From: Phorcus lineatus
Taxonomy: Eukaryota; Mollusca; Gastropoda; Trochida; Trochidae
Reading direction: 5' to 3'
Assembly (NCBI GenBank): GCA_921293015.1
Contig: OV121084.1
Coordinates: 24,308,960-24,372,959 of the forward strand
DNA: 64,000 nucleotides
This document shows, one piece after another, positions 13,765 to 24,709 of this stretch (within the stretch, counting starts at the first letter, position 1; each line of letters begins with the position of its first letter). The position numbers and the translations under genes were made by a program. A model generated the notes under the pieces. The model had not been told where the DNA came from. It saw only the letters and a program-made list of their open reading frames with translations, and ran no database searches.

Positions 13765-14110
13765 GTAACCAGCCATTACGCAGACAGCCAGTACGCAGAC
13801 GCTTTAAAACAACAACATTTATGCTTCAGTGAACAGCTTAGCTACAGCCTCACACCGTAACCAACTAAATGGAATAGTCCAGATAATAAACAAGAAGATG
13901 TGGTTGTTATATGAATTTATATATCTATTTATAACAAATATAATTATATGTTAGATACATGTTTTATTGTTGATGTTGATAGCACTAGTACTAGTACACA
14001 CACAAACACCATGGTGTTTCATTTCCAGGTATAATTCATGAAAAGGAAGAGGGGAGATCTTGCTCATGTTTTTTTTATTGATGTTTAAATAATTCGATCT
14101 GTTCCACACA

Positions 14111-14440
14111 TCATCCAACTTTTATAAGTTTGGCCACTGCATCCAAAACTTGAACCGGGGTTTTCTCTCCGTTGCTCAGCTGGTCCTTTAACCTCACGAT
14201 GCGGTTGTCTATCTCACTATAGAGTCGCTTGCGACTTGGTTGGGCAGCTCCAAAGGCAACTTGTTCAAGTTTTGTTCTGTCCGCAATCTCGATCCTCCGG
14301 ATAACTTCCACAAAACGGAATATGTTTGGATGCCGATGTGGAATGGACCTATTCATTCGATTATGGAAACCTTCCAAAATTTTGTAGAGATCACTAAACT
14401 TATGGAAGGGGATGTGTGCCAAAAATGAAATACTGTAAAC
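14111..14440 (-). pseudogene. MULE transposase, C-terminal exon
   Basis: This is the last part of a Mutator-like transposase, the enzyme that moves MULEs. The minus-strand frame contains ILEGFHNRMNRS followed by HPNIFRFVEVIRRIE. That matches the 'N..LEGWH..........HPN......' block typical of the C-terminal region of animal MULE transposases. A basic stretch (PSRKRLYSEIDNRI) and a short tail follow, ending at a stop. Upstream the frame opens through TTTACAG, which could be a splice acceptor near 14433. The segment just N-terminal in the family, with the catalytic residues, is absent here. Its first 20 or so bases are also found at the outer tip of the right inverted-repeat arm (16835-16856), showing that the palindrome copied across the exon boundary. 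It is a truncated pseudogene, although the exon itself is undamaged. Confidence 0.8.
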
Positions 14441-14978
14441 TCGTAATTCGCAAGTTGTAACACGTTGTTCTCAACCATGCACTTCTCGAAAAGACAAGTC
14501 CAAGTCTGCAAACCTAACATTTCATTCCTGTAAAACTCAACTTTCTGTTCTCAACTTTACAAAGTTCAAATGTAATTCTAGAAATGTTAAGTCGAAATTC
14601 ATTTTTGTATTTCAAATACGAGGGATATACACATATAGCAATGCTACAAATTACGTTTTACAATTGGTGAATGAAAAATGAAGAGTTGTAAAATCACCCT
14701 TTGGAAACAGACTTTTGCATCTGGAGTTTTACATGAGTTGCATGGTTATGATTGCAATGTTCCGAAATACATCTGTACACGATTTCGCATTGACCATATT
14801 TGGAAGTTTAACGAAGACTGCCGATGATTTCCGAAGATGATCGGTATTTGACAACAACGAGACCTCCCTGATCCAAGCTCCATGCAACGCTGTGCAAGCT
14901 TTCCTGATAGTGTTGAGTTGAGTCCACCTCAATGCGCGGAGCTTGGACATGCCGTCACCTTTTGTAAAAGTTTTTAGT
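14401..14978. repeat. Left arm of the internal MULE palindrome
   Basis: This 578-bp arm is the inverted counterpart of 16274-16856. The outer 500 bp or so appear almost identical between the arms. The inner 60-80 bp, nearest the spacer, carry clustered differences. The arm contains the minus-strand ORF at 14729-14950 and overlaps the first bases of the transposase exon. Confidence 0.9.
14729..14950 (-). CDS. Unknown ORF, minus copy of a mirrored pair
   Basis: A 73-codon frame starts at MSKLRALRWTQLNTIRK, continues with HGAWIREVSLLSNTDHLRKS and ends IAIITMQLM. An almost identical ORF lies on the plus strand at 16286-16528; the two point away from each other and outward toward the element ends. 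I do not recognise the protein. It is basic at the N-terminus with no signal peptide or membrane segment, and does not match the transposase blocks I know. Because it sits inside the MULE it could be an accessory gene, an acquired host fragment or chance. The two copies differ in the first 26 codons or so and agree exactly over the remainder. No splice or polyadenylation signal is evident, so expression is unproven. Confidence 0.3.
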   Translation of the reverse strand: MSKLRALRWTQLNTIRKACTALHGAWIREVSLLSNTDHLRKSSAVFVKLPNMVNAKSCTDVFRNIAIITMQLM

Positions 14979-16273
14979 AACTCGCGTACGGTGTTTTTGG
15001 ACCCCTAAGGCAAATATCAACAATTGTAAGAGAACAAAAATCATTTGCAATTAATTCTTATCTGACCATTATCCCAAAACAATTTCGTGAATACGTCATT
15101 CTCTAAAATATACCCGTGTTTATTGTAAGAAAATTTCCGAACTCTTTTCGAGCCCCTCAGATGTTGTGACGGAGTCAACGCATATTAACTTTTCGAGGGC
15201 CGATTTCAAATGTTCAAAATACTTAATCAATTTCGTAGCATAACAAATTTTTTCAAAGTACATGTTTCTTGCTTAGTAATTGGTATAACAATGGAATATG
15301 AGCGTTTCCGACGCATTTAGAAAAGCATGATTACTTTGTAGACCATCTTTCAACACCATACTTTTGTGTCGTCTTGGCAATCAATTTTAAATGATTATTA
15401 TTTTATGACATCACCTAATTATGATTTATCACTAGGAGAATAATGGTTTACATTAATTAACTGATGTGAAGTTTGATTTTATGCATGTACTCCTCAAGCC
15501 GCACTTGTTAGAATGTTAACATCTTGATGATAACAAAGGTATTTTGATTTAAATTGTATCTGATATCTGAATTTGCAAGAGCTTTTCGACTTAAAAATGG
15601 GCAAAATAGCCTATGTATCGAACAATGACCTGATGTTTTCTGGCGGCCTGCCAGACCAGGCAAAAATTGATAGACCGTTCGCTTATAAGACGACACTATA
15701 ATAACTGTTGATCGGGCGGAGAGTTAAAAATAACATTTGATTTTGACATGTTCTTCAATCAAATTTGTTCAAACTGTTAAAAAGACGTCTGGTTTAGAAC
15801 GTTCATAGCTTTAAAACATGACTTTAAACGGTATTGAATAAATGTTTCTTTTAACGAAATAATATTTATTGGTTTAACGACCGAATGAAAGATTAACAAA
15901 AGAAAAAAATATTCTTTTCAATGATTTTGGAACTTTCCCCTTACTTTACGTTGCGTAGTTATTTTTCTAACTATTAATTTGAAAGAATAACATGCCCGTG
16001 TTTTAAGGGTAACGTGGGTGTACAATATAGATATATTTTTTCTACCGCTATTTGTCTTTGCGAGACAAGTATGCCGTTGTTTCATTATTCTAAATCCAGT
16101 CTCGTAATTTGGTGAGTTTTTTTTTAGTGAATCATCTCGATGCAGTAAGTGGTGCAGAGGTTTAGTGTCCAGTAAAGTCTAACCCAGAATTAAAGTTCAT
16201 AATATTCTTTCGTGAGATAAACCTCGTGTAACCCTTACGAAAACAGTAGAAACAAATTATATAGATCAATAAT
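14979..16273. other. Spacer of the MULE palindrome
   Basis: 1.3 kb of single-copy sequence lies between the inverted arms. A 62-codon minus frame at 15508-15696 has no recognisable motif. Nothing else was recognised. Confidence 0.5.
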
Positions 16274-16856
16274 TGACTGAGAACTTTGACAAAAGGTGAA
16301 GGTCGCATGCCCAAGCTCCGCGCATTGTGGCGTACTCAGATCAACACTATCCGGAAAGCTTCTAAAGCGTTGCATGGAGCTTGGATCAGGGAGGTCTCGT
16401 TGTTGTCAAATACCGATCATCTTCGGAAATCATCGGCAGTCTTCGTTAAACTTCCAAATATGGTCAATGCGAAATCGTGTACAGATGTATTTCGGAACAT
16501 TGCAATCATAACCATGCAACTCATGTAAAACTCCAGATGCAAAAGTCTGTTTCCAAAGGGTGATTTTACAACTCTTCATTTTTCATTCACCAATTGTAAA
16601 ACGTAATTTGTAGCATTGCTATATGTGTATATCCCTCGTATTTGAAATACAAAAATGAATTTCGACTTAACATTTCTAGAATTACATTTGAACTTTGTAA
16701 AGTTGAGAACAGAAAGTTGAGTTTTACAGGAATGAAATGTTAGGTTTGCAGACTTGGACTTGTCTTTTCGAGAAGTGCATGGTTGAGAACAACGTGTTAC
16801 AACTTGCGAATTACGAGTTTACAGGATTTCATTTTTGGCACACATCCCCTTCCATA
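16274..16856. repeat. Right arm of the internal MULE palindrome
   Basis: Inverted copy of 14401-14978. It ends at CCCCTTCCATA, exactly where the left copy continues into transposase coding sequence. The inner end starts around TTGACTGAGAACTTTGAC, where the match to the left arm fades. Confidence 0.9.
16286..16528 (+). CDS. Unknown ORF, plus copy of a mirrored pair
   Basis: An 80-codon frame that may begin at 16286 or, more simply, at the internal ATG at 16307 (MPKLRALWRTQINTIRK), which aligns with the start of the minus copy. From HGAWIREVSLLSN to the stop the protein is the same as that at 14729-14950. Differences in the N-terminal third include RWTQL against WRTQI and CTA against SKA. I do not recognise a family. 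Conservation of the frame in both copies only shows that the duplication is recent, not that the protein is used. Confidence 0.3.
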   Translation: MTKGEGRMPKLRALWRTQINTIRKASKALHGAWIREVSLLSNTDHLRKSSAVFVKLPNMVNAKSCTDVFRNIAIITMQLM

Positions 16857-17229
16857 TAAACTAACGGGTGACATTTGTGGATCACTTTTTGCTAGTAAAA
16901 TTAAAGTTATATAGACATCGCAACCCCAACTGGTGATAACATTAACTAGTAAAAGAAGAGTTATTTAATATTCATATTGCAAGTTACATTTATATAACAA
17001 GTCATTTCAAATTTGAATGGAGTAAATTGAAACTAATGCAAAGTTTATAAATAAATTGTATTGTCAAATAAACAATTATTTCTAAGTATTGAATTCCAAT
17101 GTGACAAGACAAGTGGACTGTCCCATTATATTCAGAGGGATTGCCATCGTGGGCCTTGTGTTTAAGTGTCTGCGTACTGGGTTTTTAAAAGTGTCTGCAT
17201 AATGGCTGTCTGTATAATGGGATATAATC

Positions 17230-17238
17230 AAATACATG
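17230..17238. repeat. Right 9-bp target-site duplication of the MULE
   Basis: AAATACATG is identical to 13756-13764 and directly abuts the outermost bases of the right terminus. Confidence 0.75.
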
Positions 17239-17389
17239 TATCATGTTAATCTAATCGAATGGGGTAGAAATGGATATAATGACGAGTGACGACATACAAG
17301 TTTTCTGCCTCACGAGATGAGATAAACAATGTATTTGTCAAGGAAAGAAAAAACTGTATTTATTTCATCGTTGTGTTTTACGGAAAAAT

Positions 17390-17710
17390 CAAAAGTCATT
17401 TACGAAAACACCCGTCACCTAAGCAACGACATTACGTCATGAGAGAGAGTCATTACGTCAGAGCATTGTTTTATGACGATAGGTCATTATTGTTATCAGT
17501 CACTTGTGACGTTCCAATATTATTGTCACTAGTGCTGATAAGGCGGTTAATTTTCACTGTTAAATCCCGTTATTTCAATCATAATTCATTATCAATAAAT
17601 AATTCATTAGCAATCATATAATAAAATGCCGTGTTAACAAAATGACGTCACACAGACCAAATGGTAGGACGTCACAATGATCGCGTCAACACCCAAGTGT
17701 TCTGGGGTTA
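17390..17710. repeat. ACGTCA-rich segment, probable relic of a small element
   Basis: Contains ACGTCAT near 17437, TACGTCA near 17457, GTGACGTTCC near 17505, the perfect octamer TGACGTCA at 17643-17650, and GGACGTCAC near 17669. The same kind of clustering is seen in the family-D repeats and in the foldback at 40.5 kb, so this is probably another decayed member of that broad class. Boundaries are not defined. Confidence 0.3.
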
Positions 17711-17980
17711 CTACTAGATTATCTTCTACGCTGTTTATTATAGTATAAATTATTATCTCAGTCTAAAACGAGGCAGTAAATATTGTACTAATTCATCGTT
17801 TTAAGTGACACTGTACGGTATTACATGTGTGTTCTCAGTAAAGTACACAAATATCATGCCGGGGATTCACGATATTTTTCATCTTCATCTCATAAAGGTG
17901 GAAAAGTCGTACAGCAATTTTCTCTCAAGAAGAGTGATTGAGTGAGTTTCGTTTTATATATATTTTCACCTATATTTCAG

Positions 17981-18135
17981 CTTTTCAACACGTGAATGAA
18001 AATCATCTAAAAGAGAGTGGACAGATCAGGGAGAAAACAAATCGAATGGCGGAGGGAACAGATGGAGAGAAAAGCGTAGTGAGAGATGAACAGCAGGTTT
18101 TAGAGCGACCCAAGCAGACATTTATACATAAATAA
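17981..18135 (+). CDS. Possible terminal exon of an unknown gene
   Basis: The segment follows a good acceptor (ATTTTCACCTATATTTCAG ends at 17980) and reads a charged, hydrophilic frame for 50 codons, including QIREKTNRMAEG, KSVVRDEQQVLERP and the end QTFIHK. The stop codon overlaps AATAAA near 18130, which would serve as a polyadenylation signal. A GTGAGT donor lies only about 45 bp upstream (near 17938), after a short ATG-initiated frame, but its phase does not join cleanly to this one. No family is recognised. Length alone is not significant; the acceptor, coding-like composition and AATAAA together make it worth recording. Confidence 0.2.
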
Positions 18136-19551
18136 AGGGTCCGCTATTAGATTCTAATAACTAGTTACAGTATCGATAGATATTTGTTATCTTTTAAAAA
18201 AATCAATGGTTGTTTAACATCCGCACATTTAAGCTTTTAAAACCTCTAGCTTTATTCAACAACTCAACCCTCCATCTTTTAAATCACTATAATCTCTTGG
18301 ACATTTGATTTATCAATTACATATTTTTATAAAAAAGAAAAACTAGCTTAATGTCAATATATCATCTCTATAAAGGTCACAATTTATGCACACACTTGGA
18401 AGGGAAGGAACGATCTACGAGAGACTATACATGCAATTAATCATTTTGTTTTACTTGCTTCTGGCAACAATTTTTAATCTAAATGTCATTTTACTCAATT
18501 ACAAAACTAAGGTATAAAGTAAAGGACAAACGGTGTGTGTAACATACCGAGGTTGTCTTCAACGTCATAGCAATTGCGCCATGCCAGAGCACTCCCGTCA
18601 AATCTAGTAAAAAATCAGAACATTTATCAAATAGTGTTGATGTTTCTTGCAAATGATCTTTGATATTTGCGTATGAAATATGGTAAACTCTTCGAGTTTT
18701 TAATTTTCAATTTTGCGCACAATTATTTTCTTAAAAAAGCTTCTGAAAAAAACCTGGTTGAAAATCTAGTATGTAGCTTCAGTACAGTTAACGTGAAACG
18801 TTTATATAAAGCTTTGTGTTATATTTCATGGGAACGTAAGGTTACCCAAACCTTTAAGACAAATTTTCAAAAAAATGGATAATTTATTATTGGAAAATAG
18901 CATCTCAACATTTAAAAGATATTTACTGTGTGGAAAAGTTAATTGCCAAACGAAATCTAAGTTGGCCAAGTTTACAGACAAAATTTGTTTCCCTCAATTC
19001 CAACTATTTCCTCTTAATCTGTTAAGGATTTCTCATATGAAATCAACATCTCTTACATTCATCAACTTATCCATTGATTAAGTAGCATACTCTACAAAAA
19101 AGAGCTTGAATGTTTAATGTAATGTTAATAACTAAATGTTGCTTGTTTGGGAACAATGAGAACAAATACAATCATTGAACAATATATGAATTAATATACA
19201 GAGAAATGCATTGAATATTACACTGGTATTTCTTAAGTCACATCTTCTGCAATAGAAGAAATTGTTGTACACTTCAGGGACAGGTCATTTGTGATATTCT
19301 AACCCGAACTCCGAATCAGGCACCATAGAATGTACGATAGCACTCAATGTCTCAAAATGGAAACCACTCAGCCACCGAAGCATCCATAACAAAGAGATCT
19401 ATGACACTTTCTTACATAGTCCTTTATTGTAGACATCATTTATGATTAAGATCTTCAACGATAAGCAATTCATTCGGAATTCAGAATCAAGTGAAAATCT
19501 CATGATCTTCATTATGAAAGAAACAATCTAAATTCAAAGAAAGGGGCTAAC
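18136..19551. other. Intergenic sequence, nothing recognised
   Basis: AT-rich DNA with poly-T and poly-A runs. Two frames of about 70 codons at 18667-19081 consist of low-complexity Lys/Asn/Phe-rich translation and are probably noise. Confidence 0.5.
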
Positions 19552-19713
19552 ATGGCGTCAGTAATTCCTTCCCGCAGGATATTCAAGGATAATTTGATTC
19601 AAGAAATGGACCAAAGGAAATTAGCTGAAATAAAAAGTTATTCCTTGAAATATGGAAATTCTAAAATCAATTTCGAGAAAAGCCAGCCCAAGCATTACTG
19701 CACAAGACATTGA
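19552..19713 (+). CDS. Possible 53-residue ORF in a favourable start context
   Basis: The ATG in AACATGG has A at -3 and G at +4, the preferred animal context. It reads MASVIPSRRIFKDNLIQEMD, then QRKLAEIKSYSLKYG, ending at a stop in CKHYCTRH-like basic residues. The composition looks more like a real polypeptide than the AT-driven frames nearby, but 54 open codons are expected many times by chance in this window, and no family, exon border or promoter is recognised. Confidence 0.15.
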   Translation: MASVIPSRRIFKDNLIQEMDQRKLAEIKSYSLKYGNSKINFEKSQPKHYCTRH

Positions 19714-20294
19714 TTGGCGTTGTATAAGTTGGCGCTTGTATCTTTATTTGTAGCAGTTACAGTTGGTAACATACGGTACACTCTTTTACAAGTAAAATGA
19801 TTATTTAGAAATGGGAAGCAATATCATCTTGTTAACAACACAGTACAGAACAATGAGGGCTTATTTAGCACTGATCTCGATAAGTATCAAATGTCAAAAG
19901 CTACTCCTCCAAAATGGAAGACGTTATTATGGATTAGATAATAAGAACGTGGCTAGAGATTGAATTAATCACACAAATTGATTTATTTCGAAAACGAGGA
20001 ACTAGTTTCCTTGATGTGAAAAATAGTTTTAAAGTATTTTCGGAAATTCGTGTTATTGATTATTGACATAAAATAAGGAACCTTTTTCAGCCTTCTGGGC
20101 TCAATTACGGACGAAATGTGGATTAAAAAATATATCTGCTTGTTAAAATTTCGCACAGCAGTGATTTTCTCGCACAAACAAGAAGATCTGTATAAAGCTG
20201 GAGATCTCAGGTTCCTTATTACTGCTCAAGTGAGTTTCCCATTGCATTGATCCTAAACCGAGCTTTTTTACAAGGAGAATGACTCATATGTGAA

Positions 20295-20489
20295 ATGGGG
20301 GTTCGTTTTGACAATACTGCAGACGCATCCGGAGAGCTTCCTGGAAGTGTGTCACCGTGTTGTATTGAATCATCTATGCCTTGGGTTACTCAATCGAAGG
20401 CCTTCAACGATTACTGTAATGACACAGAAAGGAAAATAATACGTTGTATAAGACACGCGTTCATCAGGACACGGGGAGAGAAGATTTAA
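20295..20489 (+). CDS. Possible 64-residue ORF, unknown
   Basis: An ATG in good context (GAAATGG) follows an in-frame stop five codons upstream. The frame reads MGVRFDNTADASGELPGSV early and AFNDYCNDTERKIIRCIRHA later. It has four cysteines and a basic C-terminus, and the segment is more GC-rich than its flanks. No family is recognised and no second exon was found; it could be a small exon or chance. Confidence 0.2.
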   Translation: MGVRFDNTADASGELPGSVSPCCIESSMPWVTQSKAFNDYCNDTERKIIRCIRHAFIRTRGEKI

Positions 20490-21639
20490 TTGTCTCTTAG
20501 ACAATATGGCTGTTCCCGTACGCCTGACCTCGATCTTTATATTCATTATTCAAACCTTTTATGGAAGATAAATACAATGTCAATTCAACTCGACTTTAAC
20601 ATTACATCTGAATATGGAATATTGAATAATTACGGAAGCTGCGCATAATTGTTTTTTCTATAATTTATCATATTTATTTGCAAATATTTATTGTATTTTA
20701 TTCATATTTTGAGATACTGATTCAAATCCATTCGGCTACGACAGTTTTTAAATTACTCGTACAAGCTTGTCCGAGTGTTGAAAATCAATATCAAGAATTT
20801 TGCTCAAAATAAAAAAATCTTTACTGTGACTTTGACAAGTAGAAAAATCCTTTAATCCATATTCCATTTTCTTCTAAGATGTCAGAAAGGAAGATAATTG
20901 TGTCATAAAAAATATCTAAGAGTCGTGATCACATCACATTTGTAAGACTGTTTCAAGAAAAAAGACAGTCATACTAATTGAAACACGGAACACGTTGCTA
21001 GCAAGCCTTGTGCACTATATTACGTTAGCTGTCCAACAAAATGTCAAAGAATGTTAAATTGAGATAAATCTCATCAATTCTAGTTTTTTCTTTGTGAGAT
21101 ACTAGATGCATGGCAGCCAGCCAGTGTGTTCTGGTTATATTGACGTTCATACCACGTTCTTAGCAGTGATACACGTACAAGTCGTCCCTATACATAATCT
21201 CATAAAGAACCCTGACCAATAAAGATTACGGAGTGCAAGTAAAGTCGACTCTGAAATAGTATGAATTTATTGAAATTGTATTATTTTTGTTGAATACGCG
21301 AGGATGTATAAAACCCCATCCCAAAAGTGTGTTCACCTACATGTACTTGAGGTTTGAAATGTAGGGATAATATGATATCGATTTGTTTTGTATTTCAAAT
21401 GTTTAGCATTCAGTGCGCAGACAAACAGTGCGTAAAGGTTAAGAACTTCCTTGAGGGGTTATATGAAGCATACAAGCCTTCGATAAAATGTTTCATATCA
21501 GATAGTCTTTACTAGTAGAGGCAAGCTAATTTAACCAACACCCTTTCCCCTCTTGGACGTATCCCAAAATATCCCATATCAACCAGCAGATATATAATGG
21601 ACACGTCGGATAATTAGTAGTGAGGTCAACGCATTTGAG
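20490..21639. other. Intergenic sequence, nothing recognised
   Basis: AT-rich DNA with no motif, repeat border or convincing frame. Confidence 0.5.
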
Positions 21640-21730
21640 TTGACTTGCCAATTTCTGTCCTTCAATGTTCAAGTATTTGCACGTTTTGCACGTGCTGCAT
21701 GAGGTTCTCATGGGGTCACGTGATCTCGGC
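21640..21730 (+). repeat. Dispersed repeat, one of an inverted pair
   Basis: The ACGTTTTGCACGTGC and GGTCACGTGATC blocks occur in the same order in the reverse complement of 26232-26340, with weaker similarity (GTCAATTTC / CAATGTT) extending to one side. Two partly decayed copies of one element in opposite orientation, 4.5 kb apart, is the simplest reading. Confidence 0.5.
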
Positions 21731-22375
21731 CGTTCAAGCACGCACGCCAGAGAATTGCCCGCGGTACAGATATTTCAAATTGATACCACAGTATGAACAC
21801 CTTTTATCTGTATTACCAAGAGTATATCATGTATATTTACACGTGTACGTGTCAATCTGGCAAGAAAAGGACAACGAGACATATTTCACTTCATTTTGCA
21901 CTTGTAGGTCATTTCGATATTACTATTGGTTATAGCATGCATCAAAATGTTTCTTGTTCCTGACTTGTTATCACATCTTTATAAGATATTCAATAAAATG
22001 AATCTATTGATTGTTGAGTCTTTGTTAATATTTATATCATATGGACACTTCTCAAGAAAAGGAAGGTTTAAGAGTGCAAGCTGAAAAAGTATGTGACTGT
22101 GTATCATCCACGAGAAAAAAAACTGATTTCACGAAAAACAATGAATGTTGTTTTGAAACATTAACTGGATGGGTAAATTGCCTTTTGTGTATAATACAGC
22201 TATCTCTGTCATAAAAGTAACCCGTACAGACCTTTTATTGCAATTGCTCGACATATAGTGTTACGCTGTAGCGTTTGCTTATCATTGTTTTTTATTCATT
22301 CATAATGTTTCATTTAACATTTACATTTTATTCACAGTCATTCAATGATACATCCATTAAACGAAGAGGGTCCCC

Positions 22376-22510
22376 CATTCTCTCCTCACAGAGACAACTC
22401 CGTCATAAATTCTTCTACCAACCTCTGTCATAATACGAGCGCCTCTCGGTCAAGAAGTATGTTGTGCAATCAGCGACCCGTTTCAAAAGTTATCATTTAT
22501 AAAGTTTAAT
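22376..22510 (+). mobile_element. Decayed fragment related to the 37-kb hAT-like MITE
   Basis: Starts CATTCTCTCC, then AACTCCGTCATAAATTCTTC, ACCTCTGTC and GTTGTGCAATCAGCGAC. These match, in order, the left end and interior of the element at 37249-37708. The right end is not visible, so this is a truncated or eroded copy. Confidence 0.65.
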
Positions 22511-24660
22511 CTCTTTGAAATCAAATCATTAATTGATTCTCTCCCTAATCATATAATGAGTTATAACTGTTTCACATGAACTTTGAACAGAAGTGACCCC
22601 GAAATTGACAGCCAATCAGTTGATAGTACCGACCAAAGACCTAAATTTCTGTCGCCTGCTTTATCCAATGGGGCTGCAGGAACAGTCTCGACCTCGTTCG
22701 ACCATTACCCGACCAATCAGTTTTCAGCTCTTTTGGGCACTTCGGCATATCATTAAAGATGGTTGCCCCCGTTATTTTGCTCCGTATTAGTCAGTAAAAG
22801 CAAAACATACATTCATTTGCACGACAGAACACAAGTTTTGGTTTATCAGATTCTCCGTGAAAAAATACTGTTTCTGCTCATGTATAGATAAGGAAACGAA
22901 GGCCTCGATATTAGAAACATTCGGAAACTTCGACAATTTCCGTTACGGTATGCTCTTCGCAGCGTTACTCAGAAAAGCGATGTTTGTACTTTTAGTTACT
23001 TTCAGAAACTTGAAAGCATGATAGTCATAGGTAAAGACATAACTTCCTGTGGACACGGATCTCTACGGGATTCTGACTACCCAATATAAGACTAGGGAAC
23101 TAATCACTAGATGAACCCAACGGGGGACTGAAAAAAAACATGGTAAAGAACAGAGGTTTAAATAGGACTTTACAACAGAGCTTCCTCTGTGGACAGGGAT
23201 AGTGAGTAACCGTGAGCAACTGTGATGACGCTGAGGAATGTACCGAAAACTTGAAGTTGATTGATTTCGATGTCGACTCTGTGGGTAAAAAGGTCGAACA
23301 AGATCCCTAGGGATCTATGAAAAACAACCTCAGCACGTGCATTTGACGATAGTTACATAGGAAAAAATACCACCCATGGTTCGCTAGTTCCAGCCGACGC
23401 TCGCAGGTTTTACCGCAATGCATATCCACATTGGTGTTGCGGGCTTTCTCCCTGCAATAATACCCGCGGTATAAGTGAAATACTCTTGAAAGCGGCTTTA
23501 AACCCCATATCCTTTAATTCACCTCATAGAAAAACAACCCTTCAAAAGTAAGAGAACAAAGGAAACACCGTACAGCGTTGGTTTACTGTAAAGTTCTCAT
23601 TTTCGAACTGCAAAATGATTGTAATGACTTTGGTACCTTCCCTCGAATGTTCAAAATTTAATTGTTGTTGATTGTAAATGCCATTTTGACATAAGGACCA
23701 AATTTTACAACTAGAACATGAAATAAGTTGACCTAAAAATACATTTACCTATTAACGAATCTTTCAGACGGGGAACATTGTTTGAATGAATGGTGCCACA
23801 AGGCGGATAGATCAAGTCTTTCAATGTCATCACTGATATTCTGAATACAGGAAACAAACTATATAAAAAGAAATATACGAATCTTTCTTAACACCACAGG
23901 ATCACACAATAGTTTCAGTGATTGGTTCATAAAATATGATAAAATAAATCTGAATAATGATTATCAAATTGTCGTTTCAGGGCACATAGAGAGAGCAATT
24001 TTAAACGGTCTGATTTGCAGGATAACCACTGAATGTTCAACATTTTCTTGATAATGTGCTACTTAATCAGAAAATAAAGATGGTTATGCCGTCTCATGAA
24101 TTTTTTTCCAAATGTTGGTGCGAAATTCAATGCACAATTCACATGTTTAAACAGTGAGAGCCTCATGCAAGATGCCAGACCTTGAAGGATAAGAGAGTCG
24201 AAAGGTTTAAACTGAAACATTAATCTTCAGTAAAAGAAGATGAATTTCCCTCGCAGTTATTTTACAGTTACTCAAGGGACAAATACATTATAAACAAATG
24301 GAGAATTCTGACATTTCACTGATGTGATAAATCATATTGTCCGATCGCGAGATCCTGTTTGTTGTTGTAATGATATTGAGTTCATTGTTTTAACTGTTCA
24401 GTTTTATGCAACTTACGGAATAGTACTTGGAAAGAGTTTTTCAAGCCTTGGGTGAAATGTAGCATGTTGTCTGAGGGAAATGGGGATATCGCGAAAAGGA
24501 TAACTCATTTAACTACTACCAAGACAATCTTTAATAATCAATGCAAACATTTCTTCCACGAACTTACGAATGATTTTCCCTTACACGAATGATTTAATGG
24601 TATTCACACAAAAATGGCCGCCAGAACGTTTATGATACGTGACAATTTATTCTTATCCTT
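22511..24660. other. Intergenic sequence, nothing firm recognised
   Basis: The segment at 22590-22790 is somewhat more GC-rich and has two CCAAT motifs (22613, 22704). A frame of about 33 codons near 23214-23315 has an acidic, coding-like composition (NCDDAEECTENLK) but no usable exon borders. No gene is called. Confidence 0.4.
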
Positions 24661-24665
24661 GGTTA

Positions 24666-24709
24666 CCCAGGGCTGAATGTTCCGATGCTCTTGGCTTGTC
24701 AGCCCTGGG
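24666..24709. repeat. 11-bp inverted repeat (hairpin)
   Basis: CCCAGGGCTGA (24666-24676) and TCAGCCCTGGG (24699-24709) are exact inverted copies around a 22-bp loop, GC-rich within an AT-rich stretch. It is probably part of an unrecognised repeat rather than a terminator. Confidence 0.5.

Larger units (their letters stand above)
13765..17229 (-). mobile_element. Mutator-like element (MULE), degenerate, 3.47 kb
   Basis: The element is delimited by AAATACATG duplications and inverted termini. The left end reads CCAGCCATTACGCAGACAGC (from 13769). The reverse complement of the right end reads CCCATTATACAGACAGCC (from 17225 inward). Both termini contain tandem units of about 15-17 bp of the type CCATTAYRCAGACAG. 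Inside, in order, are: non-coding sequence; a minus-strand transposase C-terminal exon (14111-14440); a 578-bp inverted-repeat arm; a 1.3-kb spacer; the opposite arm; and non-coding sequence. The transposase core is missing, so this copy is non-autonomous. The internal palindrome is not a normal part of the superfamily and probably arose by rearrangement within the element. Confidence 0.75.

Noticed and set aside
22593-22790. CCAAT boxes and a 65-codon frame as a gene start
   Set aside because: Motifs are short and the frame has no coherent domain; it adjoins a decayed hAT-like fragment and is more likely repeat-derived.
23214-23315. Acidic coding-like run of about 33 codons
   Set aside because: Too short, bounded by stops, no convincing acceptor or donor, no homolog recognised.
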